Positions 52,706 to 62,476 of a stretch of DNA of 64,000 nucleotides are shown piece after piece (the stretch's first letter is position 1; each line of letters begins with the position of its first letter). Origin of the DNA: Hygrophila difformis. Lineage: Eukaryota > Streptophyta > Magnoliopsida > Lamiales > Acanthaceae. Both the position numbers and the translations under genes were made by a program. The DNA lies in the NCBI GenBank assembly GCA_030278955.1, contig JAOANR010000001.1, positions 38,389,708 to 38,453,707 on the forward strand, written 5' to 3'. The notes under the pieces were generated by a model. It ran no database searches. It was not told the DNA's origin and saw only the letters and a list, made by a program, of their open reading frames with translations.

Positions 52706-55700
52706 ATGCCGCCGAGGGGAAGGCCGCGAAGGGAAAACCCTGCCGCTAACAATGCCAATCCTAACGTAACCGCTGAAGGTGGGGCACCGATGAACCCGAA
52801 CGAAGCAAATGGGCCAGTAGGCGCAAACCCACCCAACGTTGGAGGTCAGGCAAACGCCGTACCCAATGTTGTGGACGCACGACTGAGGACAGTAGAGCAA
52901 GTCCTCGTGGCACTGGGAAATGCCGAGGTAAATAGGGCCCAAGCGGCGGTACCTCCGCCGGCAGCCTGCATTAACTATCTGGCGATGGTAAACCCCTACC
53001 AACCGCCCCACTACGAGAGACAAGAGGATCCAGCGAAGCTGGAGGAATGGATCCGGACGTTCGATAAACTTCTGAGCGCAGTAAGGTGTCCCGAAAATGA
53101 AAAGGTAAGAGTGGCATCCTACTACCTAAGTGGAGAGGCGGATAAGTGGTGGCAGAACCACCAAGGAGGGCTAGCTGATGGCGAAAATATTGATTTTTGG
53201 GAAGAATTTAAGAAGATGATGAGAGAGAGATTCTACCCCCTTAGCACGAAGACTGCTAAGTACGAAGAGTTCATCAACCTTCGTCAGGGCACCCAGACGG
53301 TACAGGAGTACTGCGCGAGGTTCAAGGAGCTCGTCCGTTTTGCTCCAAGACTTGTGCCGACTGACGCTGACAAAGCCCAGAAGTTTGAAATGGGGTTGAA
53401 CCTCAGTGTTAGAGAAATTATGGTTGGAGGGCAACATACTTCTCTACAGCGTGTGTACGATCGAGCGGTGGCAATCGCTCGTGTGCAGCAGTTAAAACGC
53501 AAGGACCAGGGAGAATCGAGCAAGGGCTCGAACAACTTTGAAAAGAGGAACCGGAGCAGTGGTAATGGAAACAACTTCAAAAAAGGAAATGAGCAAGGGA
53601 GGAATGATGGGCAGAGGAGGCCCGAGAATAGGGAATTCAATCAAGGAGGCTACGGGAACAGAAGACCAGATAACCAAGGCGCTTTCATACCTAGATGCCA
53701 GCGGTGTAATATTCCGCACTTGGTGCGAGAATGTCCTAAACCGGGGCATTGCTATAGAATGTGGCAGGGAGGGCAACATGAAAAAGGAATGCTGGACACG
53801 AGAGGATCGTATCGAGAAGAGGCCGGATCTGCTGAACCGACCTCAGGGGAACATACCAGCTGGGCCGAACCAGCAAAACAACCAAGGTCAGAGGTTCCCT
53901 CTGGCACAGAGGCCACCTCAGAACCAAAACCAACAAGGAAATCAGGGGGGAGCAATGGGATGCTTGAACGTGATTAACCAAGCGGATTTGGCCACTCAGG
54001 GAGAGGTGATCACTGGTACGTTTACTGCTTTAAGCGTACCCGTTAAAGTTTTGTTCGATTCAGGCGCGAGCTGTTCTTTAATATCTATGAGGATTGTGTC
54101 TGCCTTAGATCTTCCAGCGCCTAAGAACATTAATTTAGGAATTCAATTACCATCGGGCAAGGTGATATTGTGTTCTAAACGATACGATGGGATCCCGATA
54201 GTAATCAAGAACCTAGAATTCTTCGTGAATCTAGTCGAGTTTGAGCTTAGAGATTTCGACGTTATCTTAGACATGGATTTTCTGACTCAATACAAAGCCG
54301 TTATTGAGTGCCAGAAGCAGAAGATTTCCTTAGCCAAGAGTCGAGGGAAGATGGTTGTGTACTATATGCAGCCTCAAAAGAAGAACGCTAAGGTGGTGAA
54401 TTCCTTGATGTTCCACAATCTCACACAAAAAGGCTATCACTTATATGCATGTTATGTGCATAACCTCAAAGACGAGGGAAACAAGATCGACGAGATCCCA
54501 GTCGTAAATGAATATTCCGACGTTTTCCCGGAAGATATTCCAGGGATGCCACCTGAGCGAGAGGTTGAGTTTACGATTGACCTGGTACCTGGAATCGAAC
54601 CGGTATCCAAAGCACCTTATCGCATAGCAACCACAGAAATGAAGGAGCTGAAGGAACAACTAGAAGAGTTGTTATCAAAGGGTTACATTCGACCGAGCAC
54701 GTCACCTTGGGGAGCGCCAGTACTGTTCGTCAAAAAGAAGGACGGTGGACTTCGGCTATGCATAGACTAAAGATGTCTTAATCAAGTAACGATTAAGAAT
54801 AAATATCCGCTACCTAGGATCGAAGACCTTTTCGATCAACTGAAAGGAGCTTCGGTATTTTCCAAGATCGACCTGAGATCGGGATACCACCAACTGCGTA
54901 TAGCCAAGAAGGACATACCGAAGACAGCGTTTCGTACGAAATATGGGCACTACGAGTTCACCGTAATGTCCTTTGGTCTCACAAACGCTCCCGCGGTATT
55001 CATGAACCTCATGAATAGTGTTTTCCGAGAGTTGCTAGATTCTTGTGTCGTCGTATTCATCGATGACATTCTAGTTTACTCAAGGGATGATGAGGAGCAT
55101 ACGAAGCACCTGCATCAAGTACTCGGAACCCTGAGGAGTAATCAGTTGTACGCAAAGCTGTCGAAATGCGAGTTTTGGGTGAAGAAAGTCGCATTTTTGG
55201 GACACATAGTATCGGCTAAGGGAGTGTCCGCTGACCCGGCAAAAATATCGGCAATGACTGATTAGCCGGTACCGACAAGTCAGACAGAAGTAAGGAGTTT
55301 TCTCGGACTAGCCGGATACTACAGAAGATTCGTGAAAGATTTCTCAAAGATTGCAAGACCGATGACCCAACTGTTGAAGAAAGGGTTAAAGTATGAACGG
55401 ACTGCAGGGTGCGAAGAGTCTTTCCAAGAACTCAAGAAAAGACTCACAACAGCGCCAGTCTTGACACTTCCATCAGAGACGGAAGATTTTGAAGTGTACA
55501 GTGACGCTTCAAAAGAAGGACTCGATTGTGTACTTATGCAAAACCAGAGGGTTATTGCTTACGAATCGCGACAACTCAAGCCGCATGAGGAGAATTATCC
55601 GACGCACGATCTGGAATTGGCTGCGGTGGTGTTCGCTCTCAAGATTTGGCGACACTACTTATACGGACGAACATGTCGGATGTTCACGGACCATAAGAGC

Positions 55701-57396
55701 CTCAAGTACATATTTACTCAGAAGGAGTTAAATATGAGGCAGCGAAGATGGCTTGAGTTAATCAAGGACTACGATCTAGATATAGCCTATCACGAAGGAA
55801 AAGCGAACATCGTGGCGGACGCATTGAGCCGAAAGACGAAGCATATGGCGAACACTCTCATTTTACCTTCAGGACTATATATGGACTTAGCAAAGTTGGA
55901 TACTGACCTAGTCCATTATGGGACTGTGGTAGGAAAGTTGAATGCCGTGACGATTGAATCTACCGTGTTCGACGAGATCCGGGCAGCTCAGCCGAACGAT
56001 GAGAATCTCAAGAGGATTAAGGAGAAGATTGATGAGGGAAAAGCGGTAGGATTCACAGTCCACGATGACGGAAGTATACGCTTCAAAGGGAGGTGGTGCG
56101 TTCCTCACAAGTGTGAGGAATTGAAGCGAAAATTGATGGAAGAGGGCCACAGTACGCCTTATTCAGTACACCCTGGTGGTGATAAGTTGTACAAAGATTT
56201 AAAGAAAATCTATTGGTGGTCGAGGATGAAGCGAGATATTGCGGATTTTGTGGCTAAATGCATAACTTGCCAAAGGGTAAAGGCAGTACGGCAAAAGCCA
56301 TTGGGATTGGTGAAGCCATTGGAGATTCCAAGTTGGAAGTGGGATAGTATCTCCATGGACTTTGTCCCGGGCTTACCAAGATCTCCCCGGATGAACAAAA
56401 TTTGGGTAATAGTTGATCGGTTGACGAAGACTGCCATCTTTATACCAATTAAAGATAATTGGTCGATGGATCAACTAGCCAAGGCGTATATCGAAAATGT
56501 GGTCAGAAGGCATGGTGTGCATACGATATTATTTCTGACCGAGACAGTAGGTTTGTCTCAAATTTTTGGACAAAATTACAAGAAGCCTTGGGAACCCAAA
56601 TCAAGATGAGCACGGCTTTTCACCCAATGACCGATGGTCAAACAGAACGGACGATTCAAACGCTTGAAGATATGCTTAGAGCATGTGTACTTAAATTCAA
56701 GGGAAGTTGGGAGAACCACTTGCCGCTAATTGAATCTCGTATAACAACAGTTACCATGCTAGTATTGGCATGGCACCATTCGAAGCTCTATATGGACGCA
56801 AGTGCGGCAGTCCACTATGCTGGGCAAAGGATGACAATTCCGTAGTTGTTGGACCTCAGCTCGTTAAAGACATGAGCATACAGATCAAAGGCATCCAACA
56901 AAAGATGAAGGCCGCACAAGATCACCAAAAGAGTTATGCGACACGAGACGGCAAGAGTTGGAATTCCAAGTGGGAGACAAGGTTATGCTAAAGGTGTCAC
57001 CAATGAAGGGGGTGATGCGATTTGGCAAACGAGGAAAGCTGAGTCCTCGCTACATTGGTTCATACAATTTTAGACCGTGTAGGTACCTTGGCCTACCGAT
57101 TGGCTCTTCCACCGGAATTATCACGAGTTCACGACGTATTTCATGTTTCTCAGTTGAAGAAATATGTATACGATCCAACTCATGTCTTGCAAACTGATGT
57201 GATTGAGCTGGATGATGATCTGACGTACGAGGAGTATCCGATCGAGATACTTGACATCAAAGAAAGGGTCACAAGGAACAAGACCGTGAGAATGGTGAAA
57301 GTGCTATGGTTCAATTATGGCACGGAAGAAGCGACGTTGGAGTTGGAATCGGATATGAAGCAGAAGTATCCCAACCTTTTCCAACACGAATCATGA
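52706..57396 (+). pseudogene. gag-pol of element F, multiply broken
   Basis: ATG context CTAACAGAATGCC. The Gag domain is open to the second zinc knuckle, where one extra base near 53758 shifts the frame. Protease (DSGAS) and the start of RT follow to TAA at 54768-54770. RT with IDD runs to TAG at 55263-55265. RNase H and the first half of integrase run to a base loss near 56520. Further single-base losses lie near 56737, 56940 and 57063. The chromodomain is readable to TGA at 57394-57396. Domain order equals that of C and E, so this is a plain decayed copy. Confidence 0.92.
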
Positions 57397-57397
57397 G

Positions 57398-57599
57398 CAG
57401 TAATTGGGACATAACTGCAGTCCTAAGGGGGGAGGATGGGATACCCCGCAAAGAGTCGTCACACGCCGAGATAAGAATTTAATTTTCAAACCTCAATATT
57501 CTATGCGTGCCAAATTATTGCGTGTCAATCATTTGCTCTACTATCAGTCCGAGTGCGACCCAACTTCGAGGAAGAAGTTGATTTCTAAGGAGGGTAGAC
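57398..57599 (+). promoter_or_regulatory. 3' module of element F
   Basis: A damaged first hairpin (CAGTAATT-GGGA-CATAACTG, two mismatches) precedes PPT1 AAGGGGGGAGGA (57425-57436). Hairpin CAACTTCG-AGGA-AGAAGTTG (57561-57580, one mismatch) precedes PPT2 AAGGAGGGTAGAC and the LTR start at 57600. The block present in A, B, C and E between the tracts is replaced by unrelated sequence. Confidence 0.8.
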
Positions 57600-60131
57600 T
57601 GTAATACCCAAGAAATCGACATCGAGTTTTAAATCCAAAATTTAAGAATTTAGATTTATTTATCGAAATCAAAATAATTCCGAGAGAGCGGAATTAAATG
57701 TTTCAGACAGTCGCGACTCGGGATAGTATTATCGAATTATCTCAACAATCTCGGATAATTCATACATTATGATTTTAGAAATAAAATCATAATATTATTT
57801 TAAAAAAAATCGTGGGCTGGTGGCCGCGCGGTGACGACGCGGGGCGCGCCACCAGCGCGCCACCAGCAGCAGCTGCGGCTGACGAGCGTTACACTCGTTT
57901 TTGGCATTGAATTCAACATGGGGTGATCCCAAACGACTCCAATTCGAATTTCAAACGTTGGAGGTTGTGTGGGGATGGTTTTGGATAGATTTTGAGTGCA
58001 TTAAGACCCCAACGAATCAGTTATGAGTCTACATGATCACTTGAGGAAATCCTATGAAGTCATGTGGAGTAGTGGGGGTTTTGGATGAGGTTTGAGGGAG
58101 TTAAGTCAGGGGTTATGGAGCTAAATTCGTCCTCTCATATCCCTAGCATCCTATGACAGTCATTGGACTACTCCCCACCTCTATAAATACCCCTAGTCAG
58201 CCTCCATTCCACCCATTTGCATTTAAGAGTTCCATAGTGAGTGTTGGTGAGGTTGTGGGTTTTTTTCACTTGGCAGAGGATGTGGACGAGTTCAAGGGGT
58301 CCAATCCATTCTCCTACGAGTAGGTAAGAGTTTTATTTCATTCCTTTGGTCTTAGTTTCAAATCCCTTGTCCTAGAATTGAGTATTTCCCCCGACAATCC
58401 CAAAATAGGTTCAATCGGAGGGAAGTTGGTCGTGAGGGCTGTGTTGGACGATTACAGGGAGAGCAAAGCGGAGGTTTTCAATCCTAAACTCATCCTAAGT
58501 AAGTTAGTATTGTGCATATCGATTTTTAGAAGTTTTGGTTGAGTATAACTCGAGATATAGGCTCATCTCTTCTTCCTTCATAATATGTCACATAGGGTTT
58601 TTCTATGACCAATTTTGTTGCTCTGAAATTTAGACCATGATCCGTACGTTTTTAGATGATCCTTCCAAAATGAAAATATTTCTAACATTCTAAATATGCT
58701 CTCTGTAAATTTTCATAAGTTTTGGACATGTTTTGGTCATTGAAATCGCATCTGGTATTTCTGCTATAAACTGTTGACGGAATGGAGTTTTCATGGAGTT
58801 CGGTTTTGTTGTGTATTTTACAACGTCCTATGGTTGTTATCTGTGATCGATTCCTTCATGTAACTTGTTCCATTATGTGTCTAGATCATTCCTGTAAAAT
58901 TCTGTAATTTTTGGAGCATGATTGAAATTGTTATGAATTTTTGAATGAACTGTGGTCGGATGAATTAAGAGTTTGGAAACCTTGCAACAGTAGGTTCTGA
59001 AATAATTTTTTTTGGGTCACTTAGAGTCCGAATTTGAATATGCTTATTTCTAAGAAAAATGTCCATTTGGGTGTGTTGTAGCTTTTGTAATTTTTCCAGA
59101 ATTTTTAAAGATGGTTTGCTACATTTTTAATTACGATTTTGAAAACTGCTACAGTGCCATTTTTAATCGGTAAATGCTATCTTGTGTATTTGATGAGCTA
59201 AGAGTCGAACGTTGCTCGTTTTTTATATTATATGAAATCTGGATTTATGGTGATATTATGAAATGATAAAAATATGGTTTTGAAACATTGTAAGTTGTTA
59301 TCGAGTGGGATGCCATTGTGTTAAAAGGTAAGTGCACTTGGCGTGAGCTCGTTGGGCCGCCCCCTCTTTTGTAAGCCAAAACGGCACATGTAATGTTGTG
59401 GTTTCGTGATTGTAAGAGTCTATACTCCTAGATGTATCCGTATGGGTTATCTAGGGCTCCGAAGTGGTCTGTATAGGGTCACTGCTTTCACATCCCTCGT
59501 GGGTACGAGTCCCAGAGGTGGGTTGATTCCAAGGGTACGTCCCTAGAATCCTTATGTTGAGTCCTTGTGGGTTTTAGTCCCAAGGGGCAAAATTTGGTGT
59601 CCTCGATCATAACGAACATTGGTAAATATTCGTGGGATATGTGTAAGAAATTTTTAATTATTTATTTATTTATCTTTTTTTTTAAATTAAAATATTATTT
59701 TTGTGTACTCTCCTAAAATCTTTTAAAATTCGTTGTGCTATATATTAACTTACGCAGTACATTTTGTACTGATAAATTGTTGTTTTATTTTCTTTTCAGA
59801 CTTCGCAGAGTAAGCATTGCTCGGAGGGATGGGATTTCCATTTTTAAAAAGACTTGTCGCATTTAAATTATTTTAATTTACGCACTAGACTTGGACTATG
59901 TTTTGGCCGCATGTTTTGGCCCTGTTTTTAACTTCCGCATTATTTTACTTATGTATGGTGGATTATAACTCCGATTTAAATTCGGACACTTTTGATTGGT
60001 TTTAAATATTTTCAAATAATGATGCAACTTAAGCCGTAGCACTCTTTTAAATGAGCTCGGTTTATCGTGTCTTGTTTAAAAGAGTGTGGCGGTAGCATCC
60101 CAGCCTGGGTGACCAAATCGGGGGTGTTACA
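57600..60131 (+). repeat. Element F 3' LTR (2,532 bp)
   Basis: Begins TGTAATACCCAAG. GC-rich island 57815-57885; TATAAATA 58192-58199; donors GTAAGA (58324) and GTAAGTTA (58499); degenerate repeats (about 58668 and 58855); a set of GGG..CCC hairpins at 59490-59600; hairpin CAGTACA/TGTACTG (59755-59771); acceptor TTTTCTTTTCAG (59799); a perfect 12-bp terminal hairpin CACTCTTTTAAA/TTTAAAAGAGTG (60040-60086); end GGGGGTGTTACA. Confidence 0.92.
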
Positions 60132-60214
60132 GTGTTACTCTAGATGTTGCCGGCTCCAGAGTGAGGGCTGTCCCCACAAACCAACATGAGCTCTTTCCAG
60201 TGCGCTTTGGCCTC

Positions 60215-60318
60215 ACTCACGCACACCCTGGATGACTTCCCAGGAGGTCACCCATCCTAGAATTGCTCCAAGGCAAGCACGCTTAACTTTGGAGTTCTTA
60301 TAGGATGGTTACCAAGAA
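60215..60318 (-). other. 5S rRNA-like segment of the Cassandra LTR
   Basis: The minus strand reads GAACTCCAAAGTTAAGCGTG, then a variant middle, then AGGATGGGTGACCTCCTGGG and AAGTC, matching about the 3' two thirds of plant 5S rRNA including the box A, intermediate element and box C promoter regions. Substitutions and the LTR setting show this is the Cassandra 5S domain, not a 5S rRNA gene. Confidence 0.92.
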
Positions 60319-60436
60319 AGAAATGTACCTTGTTGGTATGAGTAGCTTTTTCACTTCATTTAAGCCATTCTCCGAGGTATTACACATCCAAAAATAAAAA
60401 TTAAGACATTTGAGGTGGGACGGAGAGAGTATAATA

Positions 60437-60916
60437 CTCCCTCGTCTCACGAAGTTTCGCCACTATTTTTTTGGAGTATCTCACGATGTTTGACCACTTT
60501 CCATTTTTAGATAAATTAAATTAATACAAGTTTCATTAAAATCTTAATTGTTCTCTAATTTCATTAAAAGTATTCACTTTTACCATTCTGTGCAAATTTT
60601 AATGTACTTTATTTTTCTACATAATTTTCCTTATATTTCTTTAATTTTAATATTTCAAAATTGGTACAAAATAATTGTGTAAAATATATATTATGAAACT
60701 ACACGATTAGGCTATTCTAACAAGATCACAGTTGAATATTTTTCTCTAATTATATCATTACAATACATAATATTAAGTCAAAGCTAAACAATAAATAGTA
60801 TCAAAATTTATTATAATCTTAAACACAAATAACTACACTACTTTAATTACTAAACCCCACTACGTATATTATCACGCCCAAAAGAAATGGACCAAATTTT
60901 CCGGGACGGAGTCACT
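60437..60916. mobile_element. Degenerate Stowaway-like MITE
   Basis: Starts after TA with CTCCCTCGTCTCACGAAGTT and ends near CCGGGACGGAGTCA, a weak inverted match. The interior is AT-rich with stretches like those of the intronic MITE (AGTCAAAGCTAAACAATA). It lies seven bases from the end of the split MITE. The right boundary is uncertain. Confidence 0.5.
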
Positions 60917-61020
60917 CGTGAAATGATGAGGACTTTGTCTCACCAGTTTTGTCCTCTTCTTCCATATGAATTAATGTGGACTTTATCCTCTTCGTCCAAT
61001 GTGCAAATATCTTCATTTCT

Positions 61021-61614
61021 CAGGCCATCTCCAACCCACACCTCTATTTTACAGTTTAATTTACAGTTTTCCATTATCCGCCATCTCCAACCCAAAACTC
61101 TAAATTTCCTTCTACAATCGAATATTCCATTTTGATTCCCTTTACTACTCAATTTCTATTTAAAAGCTTAATATTAAAATATAATAAATATATATAAAAA
61201 TTAATCTAATTAATTTAAATTAAAAAAATATCAAAATACAACAAAAGAAAATAAATTTAAAATAAAAATATATATATTTATAATGGTATAAACTATAAAG
61301 ACATATACAAAAAAGAATTTTAAAAACAATTAAAAGAAGGAAGAAACAGATATCAACAAAAAAAGGAAAATGAAAAAAAAAACCAAAATTAAAAGAAGGA
61401 ATAAGAAACAGATATAAAAAAAGGAAAAATGAAAAAAAAAAAAAAAAAGAAACAGGGATTGCGGGGTGATTAGTCCCCGTAATATTTGCTGCCCCGCTGT
61501 ACAAAAACGCAATAGATGGCGGTAGCGATTGCGTTTCTTGCGGTGGCGTTGGAGCCGCCGCTCCGCCATTAATCACGTTTCACGCAAAAATGGCGAAAGG
61601 GTTGGAGACGCTCT
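61021..61614. mobile_element. MITE-like element with TCTCCAACCC termini
   Basis: GGCCATCTCCAACCC (61023-61037) and the inverted GGGTTGGAGACGCTC (61600-61614) resemble termini of common plant MITEs. The left terminal word is repeated at about 61081. The interior is AT-rich on the left, with long A runs (about 61434-61448) and a GC-rich piece at 61530-61570. No coding frame is credible. Confidence 0.55.
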
Positions 61615-61619
61615 CATGC

Positions 61620-62104
61620 ACAGTAAACAATTCCATTAGGAAATCTATGAACAGTGCAAAATCGCCATACGGTTTGCACTGTTAGTTAATTTTTTATTTT
61701 TTATTTTACTACTTGCCTGTTCAACAGGCGAGTAATAATACTATACATAATTTCTTTTTGTTTTTTTAATGAACAGGTGATCATTCAATAAAAATTAATT
61801 TTTTTCAGTCGCCTGTTGAACATGCGATTTGATATTATTTTGGGAATAGAATAAATTATCTACATTATTTTAATAATTAAGCCTAGTTATGACATTATTT
61901 TTTTAGTTGTTTTTATTTATTTTTATTTTTTAATTATTTTTTTTCTCCGCCACTTGCAATTTAAGGCCAGAACATTGCAATTTATTATGCTCCGCCGCTT
62001 GCAATTTATTATGCACCGCAGTCGGCATTCGGACCTTGTTCTGGGCGTGCCACTTACATGTATTATTGCAATGATGGCTTATGCTCCACCACTTGCATGT
62101 ATTA

Positions 62105-62130
<26 letters not shown>
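61620..62130 (+). repeat. Dispersed repeat, right copy
   Basis: The inverted partner of 50900-51375: GAACAGTGCAAAATCGCC, a CTGTTCAACAG palindrome (about 61716), GTCGCCTGTTGAACATGCGA, ATTTTAATAATTAAGCC and GCATTCGG words in the same order on the opposite strand. It is followed by an ATT microsatellite at about 62103-62137. Beyond, 62140-62470 shows nothing I can name. Confidence 0.6.
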
Positions 62131-62136
<6 letters not shown>

Positions 62137-62476
62137 TTTTAACTTGTATTTTTTTTAATATGCATGCCGCGACTTTTTTTTTTCTTTTTCTCTTGGCCGC
62201 CACTTTCACGCATGCTCAGTCAGGCCGCCAGCCAGCCCGCCATCCTCAACCAGGCCGCCATCCTCCGGATTTGGGATGAATCCTGAGGCACCAACACGAA
62301 GCTGAGGGAAAGGCTCAACATCCACCTTCATACCTGCAATTTTTTCAACGACCTTTTTTTATTTTGTTCTGAATGGCATTTTTAAAGCCTCGACACTTAG
62401 TGATATTATAGGTGTACGAGTTATTCCACTTACAGAATGATCGGCCCCGAATGTCCTCGACCGCTAGGCAGCTTAA

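Larger units (their letters stand above)
51725..60131 (+). mobile_element. Element F: decayed chromovirus with aberrant 5' end
   Basis: TSD GTGTT at 51720-51724 and 60132-60136. Order: 40-bp inverted LTR terminus (51725-51764), PBS (51769-51780), pre-gag relic, gag-pol with at least seven lesions, 3' module (about 57398-57599), 3' LTR 57600-60131 (2,532 bp). There is no 5' LTR. F is more diverged than C and E and lacks the conserved TACGTAGGCAGC block after pol. Its 3' LTR is intact in outline. Confidence 0.9.
51682..60384 (-). mobile_element. Cassandra solo LTR (minus), split by element F
   Basis: Flanked by CATCC at 51677-51681 and 60385-60389. In minus sense it starts TGTAATACCTCGG at 60384, carries the 5S-like segment, and reaches GAGTAACAC at 60132. 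After F it ends with about 43 bp (51724-51682) closing GGGGTGTTACA. Total about 295 bp, in the size range of this terminal-repeat-in-miniature family. No internal domain or second LTR is present, so it is a solo LTR. Confidence 0.88.
51532..60429. mobile_element. Stowaway-type MITE split by Cassandra and element F
   Basis: The left part is 51532-51681 after TA (CTCCCTCCGTCTCAT...). The right part, about 60390-60429, ends GGGACGGAGAGAG before TA. Without the inserts it is about 190 bp. The reassembled interior is continuous across CATCC, which supports the assignment. It is the oldest of the three layers here. Confidence 0.75.

Noticed and set aside
60215..60318. A genomic 5S rRNA gene
   Set aside because: The match is partial and carries many substitutions, and it sits inside an LTR with TG..CA ends and a CATCC target duplication, as in Cassandra elements.
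61220..61576. Membrane-protein-like minus-strand frame (Phe/Leu-rich)
   Set aside because: Encoded by A-rich and T-rich noncoding sequence inside a MITE-like element; composition alone explains the hydrophobic translation.
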